From assembly GCA_025667525.1 (NCBI GenBank), contig CM046874.1:422699729-422763728 (forward strand): a stretch of DNA of 64,000 nt, in the 5' to 3' direction. Under the pieces are notes generated by a model. The model searched no databases. It saw only the letters and a list, made by a program, of their open reading frames with translations, and was not told the DNA's origin. Positions 10,774 to 21,974 of this stretch are shown one piece after another. A program made the position numbers and the translations under genes. The stretch's first letter is position 1. Every line of letters begins with the position of its first letter. Source of the DNA: Glebionis coronaria (taxonomy: Eukaryota > Streptophyta > Magnoliopsida > Asterales > Asteraceae).

Positions 10774-12206
10774 GACCAGCCCAGGCTTGTGCGTATCTTA
10801 GACTAACAACACCGATTCCTAGTGCTATAACAGAAATTGCCCTGAACACGCAAACCAAAGCCCTCACAACACTCAATACCTACTCCTACTTATAGATTAT
10901 GGTGAGTCACTCAAGTCTCTTTTCACTCGTCCCTCTTTTACATTTACAAAAATACCAGGCTTTATGCTTTTTCGAAAACAAAACTAAAGTAGCTCGTCAA
11001 CCTAAAAATAGAGGACTTCCCTCACTATGAAAGGTGTCCCGTGGATGACGTACTGATATATCTCCTATTTGTTCTTGATCCCGCCAGGATGATTGGGAAA
11101 GATCAATACAATTTGAACCGCTCACATCACAGTAGTAGTAGCGTAAAGGCCGTAAGCCGGGGGCGGCCATACCATAAAGTTATTACTTTCACACCTCACT
11201 CTCTTTTTGGATATCTAAAATCGTATAACTATTAAAAGTGAGTGACTATGCATCAAAACTGTTATAGTCCGAATACTCATAAGGTTGGGTCCATGCCCGT
11301 GTCCCCCAAACTATTCTTGCAAGTTTCCCCGCAAAAAGCTCTCCACGCATACTCTTAGAAAGAAGACTCTTTTTCTTTAGTTAGTACCGACCGTAAGACC
11401 CTTTATGAGTAAGGGGAATCGAAGGCTGAGGTAAGTTTATTGGCAACAGGGAACCCTTTCCCACCCAGTTCTACCTACCCTATGTATTGGGGGGGGGGGG
11501 GCTGGAACCGAAAAATACCTGGTTCCGCACATATGAGACAGGCAGAAGGTATGGGGAAACCAATTCACCATGGAAAGCGAATTCGATAAGTCGTCTTCTT
11601 TGTTCGATAAATCTGTAGTGGAAAGGGATTTTAGTCAGCTCGGAGAAGTTATAGGCCCCATTAAAAAGATCAAGAGTGATTCCTCACCTATTCCGTAAGG
11701 GGCCTAGTTGAATGCTCGAGTATAGATTCCCTATGCTCATCGGCCGGGGCATCTCGACCCGTATATTTGGATCCATCCATAGCCATGACTTGATATTGTT
11801 TGTCAAAAAAGAAAAAACTAGGTTTCCGCCCATTATTGATCTTCACTCTAAGTGAGCAGGTCAAAGCAGTTGAGGTGATAGCAATAGTAAAAGTAGTAGT
11901 TCATGAGACCTCGAATTCCCACGTTCCAACTTGCATTATGCCAACAAGTCCCACCCCCAACTCTAGCTGAGAAGTTTAGTCACCCTTCTTTTGTTTTTTT
12001 GTTTTTTTAGAAAAAGAATCAAATAAAGAAAGAGATAGTTTGTATCCTGTATCGATCATAGCACCACTCTATGAATAGGTAACTTATCCGTGACCTCCCA
12101 CCATTCACGACATCCCTTGCTTCTCGCTGCGAATGGCTCCTCGGTGGAAGAGTAGAAGCGTTGGTCCACTTCGATCAAGTTGCTTGTACCTGCTGTTACC
12201 TACCGT
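10774..12206. other. Organelle-derived DNA (NUMT), left part
   Basis: The base composition and style change abruptly at the end of the element A LTR. The stretch holds a run of 13 G at 11489-11501 and no open frame of note. It looks like plant mitochondrial intergenic or intron sequence. It continues on the other side of element B with recognisable organelle genes (20686 onward), which is the main support. I cannot name a gene within this part. Confidence 0.5.
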
Positions 12207-12211
12207 AGGAC
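12207..12211. repeat. Target-site duplication of element B, left copy (AGGAC)
   Basis: AGGAC directly before TGATAACGC and again directly after the right LTR at 20681-20685. A perfect 5-bp TSD is standard for LTR elements. Confidence 0.9.
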
Positions 12212-14016
12212 TGATAACGCTCAAATCCAACATGTTTTCTTGAGCATTATCCGTATATTTTGCATGGTTTTTGGTTATACTAACGAGCTATTTAGCTCAA
12301 ATATGTGTGAAGTTGTGTTTTGTGTTGTTAGTTAGCCAAGAACAAGAAAAGTGAAGAAAAGAAAGAATAATTGACGATTCATGCATATACGAAGGAATCC
12401 CGACTAGCTAGAAGCCTTTGAAGATCAATTTCGGGTGCAAGAACAAGTGTTTTCAAGAAGTGTATAAGTCACTCAGCATGGAAGTTGCCACTGGCGGAAT
12501 ACAAGTTGCCACCATCCAAACACATCCAACTTGCCACTATCACATTGGAGCTGATTTGCCTCCATCATGAGTGAAGTTGCCACCAACATTTTTCTAGACA
12601 AAATTGTGTCCACATTCATGCAAGCTTCTTTGGAGCATTCTAGAACACCTTTGGCTCCAAGCATACACCTTTGTCTCCAAGTATATTTATTTGGCTCCAA
12701 GTTCATGCATTGAAGACAAGGCCATGAATACGTCTATAAATAAGACCCATGGGGTCATTGTAACATATCACTTCATCAGTCTCATAACTAACTCCATTAT
12801 TCATCAAGGGAATTCTCCCAACCTTGGTGAAGACCCCAATTCCCGGATTTAATATTGGTGTGCCAAAAAGTGACATTTTTGAAGCTCCAATCATCAAAAT
12901 AACCTTGCCAAACTCTAAGGGATCATTACCCTTATCATTCGTAGTGTTTCTTGATACGTAAATCACCACCAATCTTCACCAAACCTCTCCAAAACCAACC
13001 TCAAATATCAAATACGAATTTCAAATACATAACTCGAAAGACCACATAAGTTGTAGTCAATTGGAGGCCTAAGGACTGCTCTAATTCCTTCCATTTACCT
13101 ATTGTAATAGTACTTTGGTAAAATCTTTTATATATTTCAAGAATGATTATGAATATTATGAATATTGTTCGTATGAATTTTGTTGAAATAATTATGGAGT
13201 AGTTTTCTTATACTTGTTTGGAATAATGTAAACATGGATATGGAGTGTTTATTATTTTGAAATATTAAATTATGATTTTGTTTATGAGTTTGTTTAAATC
13301 AATATGAGTCTTGATAACTTGTTGGTTAACCATAACATGGTCTAAAGGTCGAAAGGATTCCTTGTTATGTTTTGTTCCAAACGTTAATGCGCATATATAT
13401 TTGGTGTATCATGATTGACAACCATGAGTAAAGAAGTTAAATGGATTTATAAAGATTTAATCTAGAGTATAGGTCGAAAGGGCTCTAATGAACAAGTTGG
13501 CTAAAATCATACTTCTCACAAATGGCTTTAACTACCGGTTTGTAATATTGATCATAGGTCGAAAGGGTTCATTATTCTAAACCGTGTCATGTGCAATTCC
13601 ATGATATTACCCATTGACTTGGAATTGTATACTTATAATTTGTGTGCTATTGCTTAACTATCTACCCGATAATCTATTCACTCCATTGAAATGAATACTA
13701 GTTCCAAGCAAGTATCTTTATTATTATTTGTTATCTCATCTTATTAGATTAATCATCATATTAGTGTTACTTGTTGCTTAATTGTTAATTGTTACTTATA
13801 TGGTAATTGTGGGAGTGACAACCATTTTTACCACAAATGTTACATTGTTACTTAGATTCCTTACAACCGAAAACACCCAAATCTTAGTGAACGACCTCGG
13901 CTTACCACAACAAGCTAGCTACAAACGAAAGGGTCATACTTGCCCGTGTGTTCTTAGCCTATTCGGTAATCCTTGTATAAATTTAAAACTTGTGTATACT
14001 CACAAAGAACGCATCA
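12212..14016 (+). repeat. 5' LTR of element B
   Basis: Starts TGATAACGCTCAA and ends CGCATCA. Near its start an imperfect inverted repeat (12213-12224 with 12240-12251) can form a hairpin. The R region carries repeated words: AAGTTGCC(A) at 12480-12590 and TTGGCTCCAAG near 12650-12700. 'aggtcgaaagg' recurs at several spacings in U5. Confidence 0.95.
12735..12742 (+). promoter_or_regulatory. TATA box of the element B 5' LTR
   Basis: TATAAATA within GTCTATAAATAAGACC. The 3' LTR keeps TATAAATA at 19409-19416. Confidence 0.55.
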
Positions 14017-14022
14017 AGTTTT

Positions 14023-14040
14023 TGGCGCCGTTGCCGGGGA
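14023..14040 (+). other. Primer binding site 1 of element B (tRNA-Asp)
   Basis: TGGCGCCGTTGCCGGGGA, complementary over 18 of 18 bases to the 3' end of plant tRNA-Asp(GTC). It lies six bases after the LTR, in the normal position for priming minus-strand synthesis. Confidence 0.92.
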
Positions 14041-14088
14041 TTTGTATTTGCATTCTTTTAATATACCCGTACGAGCACATCAAGTTTT

Positions 14089-14106
14089 TGGCGCCGCTGC
14101 CGGGGA
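14089..14106 (+). repeat. Second PBS-like copy in the element B leader
   Basis: TGGCGCCGCTGCCGGGGA preceded by ACATCAAGTTTT, so it repeats the last LTR bases (ATCA) as well as the PBS. It differs from PBS 1 by GCT in place of GTT, the form found in elements A and D. Confidence 0.9.
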
Positions 14107-14276
14107 GTTGCTAGTTCATACTCTTGAGTTTGTTTGTTTGTGTCTTTTGTGGGTTAGAATCTTTGTTTATTGCTTCTTGTTTATTTGTGCTTGCTTGTTT
14201 AGTTTATTTTATAGGAATTAAATTCTATAATTTTGTGTTTGAATCTCATAATCCGGCATCGCCACCATCAAGTTTT

Positions 14277-14294
14277 TGGCGCCGCTGCCGGGGA
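14277..14294 (+). repeat. Third PBS-like copy in the element B leader
   Basis: Same as the second copy (GCT form), again preceded by CATCAAGTTTT. It lies about 250 bases downstream of PBS 1. Confidence 0.9.
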
Positions 14295-14489
14295 TTTGTG
14301 TTTTGTGCTTTTCATGTTTTGAATCTTTGTTGCATATCGTGTATCGTTTAATCTCCTTAGCACTTTTAAAGTGTGGTTTGATTAAGCTTTTTAGTTATTA
14401 GTTCATCACCCCAACAAAATTTCTTTTAAGTGTTGTTAGATATTGCAAAAAAAAAAATAATAAAAAAAATTTTAAAAAAAAATCATTTT

Positions 14490-14650
14490 TTTAGCAGCAG
14501 CCAAGTTTCCGCCGGCAGAAGCAAGTTGCCACCGGCAACTGCTCATCAGATGCAAAGTTGCCGGCCGACACCCCATAGTTGCTGCCGGCAACTGCTTAAC
14601 AGCTTTGATTTTTCCGGCCGGCACCCCAAAGTTGCCGCCGGCATCTCCTG
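14490..14650 (+). repeat. GC-rich degenerate repeat in the element B leader
   Basis: Repeats of the type AAGTTGCCGCCGGCA, in direct and inverted order, stand out in an otherwise AT-rich leader flanked by A-runs. The core AAGTTGCC is the same word that recurs in the R region of the LTR. The CCGGCA/TGCCGG words could form strong stems in RNA. Confidence 0.6.
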
Positions 14651-14991
14651 AAACTTTAAAAAAAAAATTTAAATAAAACATTTCTTTTTCTTCTTTTCTT
14701 TTAACCGAGCCTTACCCAAAACCCGTTCCTAATTGTGTTTTAACTCGTTTAACATCCGTTCTTCTAGTTTAAAACCAATTACTCTATTTTTCTCATAACC
14801 CGCCCAACCACCCCATCTTATATTTTGTGCCTCGTTCGTATTTCTATTCGCCCCGGTTTGATCCCAAACCCCGTGGATAGAACCCGAAGTCATTCGAATC
14901 GTCTGGTTTGATTGATTTGGTAAAATAATTCATTTACGTTTTCATTTTTATTTTATTTTGTTTCTTTGTTTGTTTTATTTAGTTTAAAAAA

Positions 14992-16953
14992 ATGCAAAAA
15001 TATTTTCTCTTTGAGTTCCTTTATATTTTATTTATCTTTTCGTTTTTATTTTTAGTTATTAATAAATTTTTTGAAGTATTTATATTTTCCATAAACCCAC
15101 GTCTTAGAGTTAAATGCCTCGTTAATAAATTCTATGAACTTAAACGTAAGTTCAAGAAGAAGACTCGTGAAGCCGATAAAACCATATTTGATATCGATTC
15201 ACCCGAACCGTTCACCGAGGAACGTGTTGTAATAATCGACATACTTGAGTCGAAGTTCGAAAATCCATTCCATACCGAAGGAATCTTCTCTTATGAAACC
15301 GAATCCGATTCCTCAACCATTATTACCATTGATCCCGATGATCAACCGATGTGGTCAAACACTAGGATCGTTGCTCCAACACCTAGTCCCTCTATTGTTC
15401 AAATCCCTATTTTCAACAATTTCACTATCAAAAGTAACCACATGAAAATGATTCGGGAGAACCAATTTGATGGACAAGTCCTATTCGATCCTCACCGACA
15501 TGTTCTCGATTTTCTTGAGATTAGTACCCTTTTCCAATATGGTGAAGATCAAGAGGAAGCAATTAACTTGAGGATATTTCCATTCTCATTAACCGGAGAA
15601 GCTAAGTCTTGGTTGAATGAACTTGACGAAGGAACAATTACTTCGTGGGACGAATTAAGAAAAGCTTTTATTAGTCGATTCTTTTCATCCGCAAAGTTTA
15701 AACGTCTCCTAAATGACATTCATGATTTTCACCAACTCGATAACGAGACTCTCGTTGAATCTTGGCTCCGAATGAAAGAAATGATTCGCGCTTGTTATGG
15801 ACATGATCTAACCATGAGAACGATAATTGAAACATTTTATCGTGGCTTAGACGATCCAACTCAAGTATCTCTTGACGCCGTAGGAATCTTTCTCTACAAT
15901 ACTCCTAACGAAGCTTTCCAAATCCTCGAGGACAAGGTTCTTCTCAAGATCGATTTTTCGAAGGATTCTCATATCCATCCCAAACCGAAAACCGTTGTTT
16001 CCGCCGGTGGAAATAACATCATCTCCGATCACACCATGTTGATTGAGAAATTCGAAGCTCTCGCTCGACTTATCACTTCCCAATTCCTAATCATAAGGAA
16101 TGAACTAAAAGATATGCGAGACAATCGTAGAGACGATCACGATTCACAAACCACCATGAAGGATGGCACGCCGATGTGTAAACCTCATGAAGCGAATTAT
16201 GTCAAAGAATATCACCAAGGATATCACAACCTAAATTCGAGGAATTCACATTCCTATCTTGCCCTAAACCCTAACCGTCCCATTCCTCAATCTCGACCGC
16301 GAGATGTGATGCCATACTCATCACAATATCACCAAAAACCCAAAGCCTCAATGGAGGAGATGATGAGAGAATTTATGGTTTGGCAAACGGGATAAAACGA
16401 ACGTGTTAAGAACAATTTGGTTGAATTGGAGTTTCAAATCAATCTAAACTTCCGAAACCACACAGCCATGATCGAAGACTTGAAGACAAACACCGATCGT
16501 GTCGAAAAGCAAATCCAACATACCAAGTCCCTTACTCAAATCACCAACACCAAAACAAGATTCGATCTACCCTTTATCCGAAACGAGAGTGATAAGGGTG
16601 ATGTTGCTTTTATCAAGGAAGAAGAAGAAGAAGAACCTATTCCAACCGTGCCAAAACCAAACACCATCATTTCTAACTCAACTTTTCCCAAGGATTGCGC
16701 CGTGCATATCCCAAACAAAAAGGAGAAGACGTTTGAACATGATGTAATGTCAATTCATGACGTTGAGTTGAAATCAATAAAGGACATTGGAAGTAGAAGA
16801 AAGAAAGAGAGGGACGAAAATCATGTGCCGAAGAAGCCTTTCAAAGTTTGGACTATAAATGGGGAATTGCTTTGGTTCAAAGATGATAATTATCAAAATC
16901 GATTGCACCCAACCAAAGTTCCCCATCTTATCCGTATTATCAAAGAATCCTAA
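14992..16953 (+). pseudogene. Element B Gag, one in-frame stop
   Basis: Gag forms the virus-like particle. The frame runs 654 codons from ATG 14992 to 16953 with a single TAA at 16393-16395; after it the same frame is open to the end. Residues 4-32 are strongly hydrophobic (FLFEFLYILFIFSFLFLVIN), which looks like a signal anchor or membrane segment. This is unusual for a plant Gag. The capsid domain lies at about residues 150-290 (ISTLFQYGEDQEEAINLRIF, WLNELDEGTITSWDELRKAF). I see no CCHC knuckle. The C-terminal part has an acidic run (EEEEEEP) and ends near WTINGELLWFKDDNYQ. No overlapping pol frame exists. The hydrophobic N-terminus could also be untranslated leader if a later Met is used. 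Confidence 0.85.
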
Positions 16954-18870
16954 CATCGAGGGGAAGATTCTAGCTAACGACTCAATAATAAATTAAGCGC
17001 TTCTTGGGAGGCAACCCGTGCTTTAATTGTTTGTGTGTTTAATTTTGTGTGTTTTGAATAAATTTGTACACCCCAAAAGTATTTTTCTAACTTGGAAAAT
17101 CTTAAGTGTGAGGAGGTGTACTTTGCTAGCAGTGTTTTTTTATATCTATGTGTGCTTGCGTGTTTGTTTGTTTTGTTTTGTGTGTTTTGTTTGAATAAAT
17201 GCAGCAATAGGTAATGGAGGAGGATGTATACATGGAGAAGGAATGAAGTGTCAAGAACCGATTGATCTCACAAGCTTATGGTGTAGCATTGCATCACGTG
17301 AAGATCAATTGCAATTTCTAAAACCCGGGATGTTTCGTTTCTCTTTGACTATTTATTTATTTCCTCACTTTTCATGCTTTGTAGTTTATTTTTAACATTG
17401 AGTAATCCAAAACTTAAGTGTGAGGGGAAATAAATCGGAAAACGAAACCAATTTTTGTTATAAAAAAAATTAAAGTAAAAAAAAGGGGAGAGTTGTACAC
17501 TTGTTTTCCCTTAGGATTTAAATGTTTTCACACGTTTTTTTGTAAATATATTTCAATAATCGTCCACATGGTAAAAAAATATATATAAAATTTCAAAAAA
17601 AAAAATAATAAACATAAAAATTCAAAAATAAAAAAAAAGTTTTAGTGAGATCATACTAGTGTGATAAAAGTGTATATGCGTGACAAAGAGGAAACCTTAT
17701 GAATAAAAACCAAATAGCCTTTTCCATTTTCTTCTTAGCTAGTTGCATCTATTAGCTAAGCTCCCATATTAACCCTTTTGTTAGAACTTTCTTCTAGTGC
17801 TAGATACCCTTAGAACACCTTTTGAGCCATTCTTTTCATTTTTGTTAAATCCACTAAAAAAGAAAAAAAATTATCTAACCTTAAACCTTAGCCTAACCCT
17901 TGTCAAAGTCTAAATGGTGGGTTGCTAGTTGCATTGTATGGTGGATCGTTTTTGATGATTTATAGTTGCCACACTTCGCATGTGTATGTGCTATTCCAAC
18001 AAAGATGGAGACGGCCGCTTCTATTTGTATTTTTTGTGGTGTGTGCTTAAGCGAAGTGTGAGGGGAGTATATGATGTATGTTAAAAAAACAAATGAAAAA
18101 AAAGAATAAGTCATCGAAAAAAAAGTAAAAAAAATGATGACAAAAATAGCCAATGAGCTATAATAAATTATGAAGATGAAGGAAGATGAAGTATGTTTCG
18201 GCATCTATTAGCCAATGTGCTAAGACGTGATGTATGTATGTGTTGATCGACATGTTTTGAATAAAGCTCGTAGCTATGATCATTTTTGGACTCGTAATTT
18301 GTTCGGTAACTAGCAACATGGGACTTAGACTTTTAACTTGTATATTCTTTATACACCTCTCATAAAATTCTCATGTCTTATCCATACCCCATTAACCCTT
18401 AGTCTTGTAACCCGAATAAAAGTCCTCTTTAGATGTGTACACTTGGTGCTCACGCCATTCAGTTTAATTTTTTTTTGTACTTGATAGATTTGCATCTTAT
18501 TTTTTCTAAACCATTTTCATGCACCATGTGGGAAGTATTTTCTTTTACTTGCTTAAGGACAAGAAACCTCTTAAGTGTGAGGGGGTTTGCACCTTTAGCG
18601 ATTTCGTATATATATATAAAAAATCCCAAAAGTTTTTCTTTTATTTGTTTGAGGACAAGCAACCTTTTAAGTGTGAGGGGGTTTGCACCTTTAGCCCTTT
18701 TTTTTATAAAAACCAAAAATATTTTCAAATTTTCATAGATTTTTTAATTTTTCATAAAATTAAAAAAAAACTTCTTTTCTTTTAGAACCTAGGTAGTTTC
18801 TAACTTTATTTTTATTTGCTTGAGGGCAAGCAAAGTTTTTCTTTTCCTTACTCGAGGACGAGAAAAACTT
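16954..18870 (+). other. Element B 3' non-coding region with repeated PPT-like motifs
   Basis: About 1.9 kb without coding potential. It starts with a conserved island (16995-17017). It contains AAGTGTGAGG(A/G)GG at 17104, 17416, 18054, 18573 and 18669 in addition to the real polypurine tract. The words TTGCTTGAGGACAAGCAA or variants occur before several of them (18550, 18648, 18816, 18848). A unit of about 96 bases ending in gggggtttgcacctttagc is repeated at 18540 and 18637. Confidence 0.7.
16995..17017 (+). other. Conserved island after gag in element B
   Basis: AAGCGCTTCTTGGGAGGCAA followed by CCC. Element D has nearly the same sequence at the same relative place (36072-36094, minus strand). 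GGG and CCC around AGGCAA can pair. I recall this motif from Athila-type elements of other plants; its role is unknown to me. Confidence 0.6.
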
Positions 18871-18885
18871 AAGTGTGAGGGGATT
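18871..18885 (+). other. Polypurine tract of element B
   Basis: AAGTGTGAGGGGATT directly before the 3' LTR start TGATAACGC. It is the primer site for plus-strand DNA synthesis. Confidence 0.85.
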
Positions 18886-20680
18886 TGATAACGCTCAAAT
18901 CCAACATGTTTTCTTGAGCATTATCCGTATATTTTGCATGGTTTTTGGTTATACTAACGGGCTATTTAGCTCAAATATGTGTGAAGTTGTGTTTTGTGTT
19001 GTTAGTTAGCCAAGAACAAGAAAAGTGCAGAAAAGAAAGAATAATTGACGATTCATACATATACGAAGGAATCCTGACTAGCTACAAGCCTTTGAAGATC
19101 AATTTCGGGTGCAAGAACAAGTGTTTTCAAGAAGTGTACAAGTCACTCAGCATGGAAGTGGCCACTGGCAGAATACAAGTTGCCACCATTAAAACACATC
19201 CAACTTGCCACCATCACATTGGAGCTGATTTGCCTCCATCATGAGTGAAGTTGCCACCAACATTTGTCTAGACAAAATTGTGTCCACATTCATGCAAGCT
19301 TCTTTGGAGCATTCTAGAACACCTTTTGCTCCAAGCATACACCTTTGGCTCCAAGTATATTTCTTTGGCTCCAAGTTCATGCATTGAAGACAAGGCCATG
19401 AATTCATCTATAAATAATACCCATGGGGTCACTGTAACATATCACTTCATCAATCTCATAACTAACTCCATTATTCATCAAGAGAATTCTCCCAACCTTG
19501 GTGAAGACCCCAATTCCCGGATTTAATATTGGTGTGCCAAAAAGTGACATTTTTGGAGCTCCAATCATCAAAATAACCTTGCCAAACTCTAAGGGATCAT
19601 TACCCTTATCATTGGTAGTGTTTCTTGATACCTAAATCACCACCAATCTTAACCAAACCTCTCCAAAACCAGCCTCAAATATCAAATACGAATTTTAAAT
19701 ACATAACCCGAAAGACCACATAACTTGTAGTCAATTGGAGGCCTGAGGATTGCTCTAATTCCTTCCATTTACCTATTGTAATAGTACTTTGGTAAAATCT
19801 TTTTATATATTTCCAGAATGATTATGAATGTTATGAATATTGTTCGTATGAATTTTGTTGAAATAATTATGGAGTAGTTTTCTTATACTTGTTTGGAATA
19901 ATGTAAACATGGATATGGAGTGTTTATTATTTTGCAATATTAAATTATGATTTTGTTTATGAGTTTGTTTAAATCAATATGAGTCTTGATAACTTGTTGG
20001 TAAACCATAACATGGTCTAAAGGTCGAAAGGATTCCTTGTTATGTTTTGTTCCAAATGTTAATGCGCATATAAGTTTGGTGTATCATGATTGACAACCAT
20101 GAGTAAACAAGTTAAATGGATTTATAAAGATTTAATCTAGAGTATAGGTCGAAAGGGCTCTAATGAACAAGTTGGCTAAAATCATACTTCTCACAAATGG
20201 CTTTAACTACCGGTTTGTAATATTAATCATAGGTCGAAAGGGTTCATTATTCTAAACTGTGTCATGTGCAATTCCATGATATTACCCATTGACTTGGAAT
20301 TGTATACTTATAATTTGTGTGCTATTTCTCAACTATCTACCCGATAATCTATTCACTCCATTGAAATGAATACTAGTTCCAAGCAAGTATCTTTATTATT
20401 ATTTGTTATCTCATCTTATTAGATTAATCATCATATTAGTGTTACTTGTTGCTTAATTCTTAATTGTTACTTATATGGTAATTGTGGGAGTGACAACCAT
20501 TTTTACCACAAACGTTACATTGTTACTTAGATTCCTTACAACCGAAAACACCCAAATCCTAGTGAACGACCTCGGCTTACCACAACAAGATAGCTACAAA
20601 CGAAAGGGTCATACTTGCCCGTGTGTTCTTAGATCCTTGTATAAATTTAAAACTTGTGTATACTCACAAAGAACGCATCA
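18886..20680 (+). repeat. 3' LTR of element B
   Basis: 1795 bases, a clear copy of 12212-14016 with scattered substitutions and small gaps (for example 9 bases missing near 20632). By eye divergence is about 2%, so the insertion is fairly recent. TATA box at 19409-19416. The AGGAC TSD follows at 20681-20685. Confidence 0.95.
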
Positions 20681-21132
20681 AGGACCTCCATCCCCGAAGC
20701 GAAGAAAGAGGAGCGGGAACAAGAGGTTGTCCTCTCTCGGCCCAGTAGTTCTGCAACTACAGCCGTGGTTGTTGCCAACAAGGATCCCTCATTCCGAAAG
20801 GTTACTGGGTCGGCCGTTAGGTCCAAAGTTGTATGCCACAGCTATGGTGCCGCTAGATTCACTACTTCAACGCCGTTATCGAACATTTCAGGTTGAGCAT
20901 CATAGTATATCGCTCCACATCGAGAAGAGGGATGTGTACCTCTAACAACAACAAGATGGAACCATAGGCTTCGATTCTGGGAGCATTTCGGGGTATAGGT
21001 CTAACCATCTCAACACCCTATTTCTGGCATGCTATAGTTATTTAAGTCTCTCGACGATGGGAATGGGTGATTACCGGTAAGCTAGATGCTTTGCGCTTTA
21101 AACCACTCAGTCATCTCTCAGAAAAACATTTT

Positions 21133-21302
21133 TATTTTATTCCTCTGAATAGAAAATGGCCATATGAGTGGATACCGCCACTATCAAAGATCTTGGGTGT
21201 GATGGTCAATCTATCTATTCCACTATATGGATAGATATATGATTCAACATGCCCATTTGTAAAATAAAAAACAAAATCTTGTTCTCCCCCGACTCTATTT
21301 AC
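21133..21302 (-). other. Unidentified open extension fused to truncated psbA
   Basis: The psbA frame leaves homology at 21302 and stays open for another 56 codons (starting [14 protein letters not shown]) to a stop at 21132. I do not recognise this segment. The fusion is most simply a recombination junction in organelle DNA. Confidence 0.4.
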
Positions 21303-21863
21303 GTGCTCAGCTTGGAATACAATCATGAAGTTGAAAGTACCATAAATTCCTAGAGGCATACCATCATAAAAGCTTCCTTGACTAATTGGGTAGATCAAGA
21401 AAACAGCAGTCGCAGCTGCAACAAGAGCTGAATATGAAACAGCAATCCAAGGGCGCATACCCAGACAGAAACTAAGTTCCCACTCACGACCCATGTAACA
21501 AGATACACCAAATAAGAATGTAGAACGATTAGTTCATAAGGACCACCATTGTATAACCATTCATCAACGGATGTTGCTTCCCAGATTGGGTAAAAATGCA
21601 AACCTATAGCTGTAGACGTAGGAATAACGGCACTTGAAATAATATTGTTTCTATAAAGTAGAGATCCAGAAACAGGTTCACGAATACCATCAATATCTAC
21701 TAGAGGAGTAGCAATGAAAGCGATAATAATTACAAAATTTGTGGTCAATAAGGTAGGGATCATCAAAACACCAAATCATCCAATGTAAAGACTATTTTTA
21801 GTGCTAGTTACAGAAGCGACCCCATAGGCTTTTGCTTTCGCATCTCTCTAGAATTTCAGTCAT
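21303..21863 (-). pseudogene. psbA: psbA fragment (photosystem II D1 protein), plastid-derived
   Basis: D1 is the reaction-centre core protein of photosystem II. The start codon is at 21863 (ATGACT, preceded by the typical plastid leader aaataaaccaaaattttacc). Recognisable stretches include [60 protein letters not shown] and [13 protein letters not shown]. Homology stops after about 198 of 353 codons. Lesions include a small deletion with stops after about codon 17, a frameshift near 21500 and several missense changes of the C-to-T or G-to-A kind. The gene cannot function. The decay indicates long residence outside the plastid. Confidence 0.92.
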
Positions 21864-21946
21864 GGTAAAATTTTGGTTTATTTAATTATCAGGGACTCCC
21901 AAGCACACAAATTTTCAAATGGAAAACTAAAGGCTTGTTATTGAAC

Positions 21947-21974
21947 AGTATAACATGACTTATGCGGGTGTCAA
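21947..21974 (-). promoter_or_regulatory. Relic plastid psbA promoter
   Basis: On the minus strand TTGACA (21969-21974) and TATACT (21947-21952) form bacterial-type -35 and -10 boxes separated by 16 bases, upstream of the psbA start. It would be read by the plastid RNA polymerase and is not expected to work in the nucleus. Confidence 0.7.

Larger units (their letters stand above)
12212..20680 (+). mobile_element. Element B: gag-only LTR retrotransposon (non-autonomous)
   Basis: 8469 bases, with LTRs of 1805 and 1795 bases, a perfect AGGAC TSD, a PBS fully complementary to tRNA-Asp and a polypurine tract against the 3' LTR. The only coding region is a Gag of about 650 codons. There is no protease, RT, RNase H or integrase in any frame, and no room for them in the 1.9-kb 3' region. 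This matches the TR-GAG type of non-autonomous element (terminal repeats plus gag). It would need pol functions in trans. It inserted into the organelle-derived block. Confidence 0.92.

Noticed and set aside
12473..12972. Open frames of 77-89 codons within the element B LTR, repeated in the other LTR
   Set aside because: Both copies lie in R-U5, differ by frameshifts, and show no domain.
20475..20945. Frame of 156 codons crossing the element B 3' LTR into the organelle block
   Set aside because: It spans an insertion junction and has no recognisable content.
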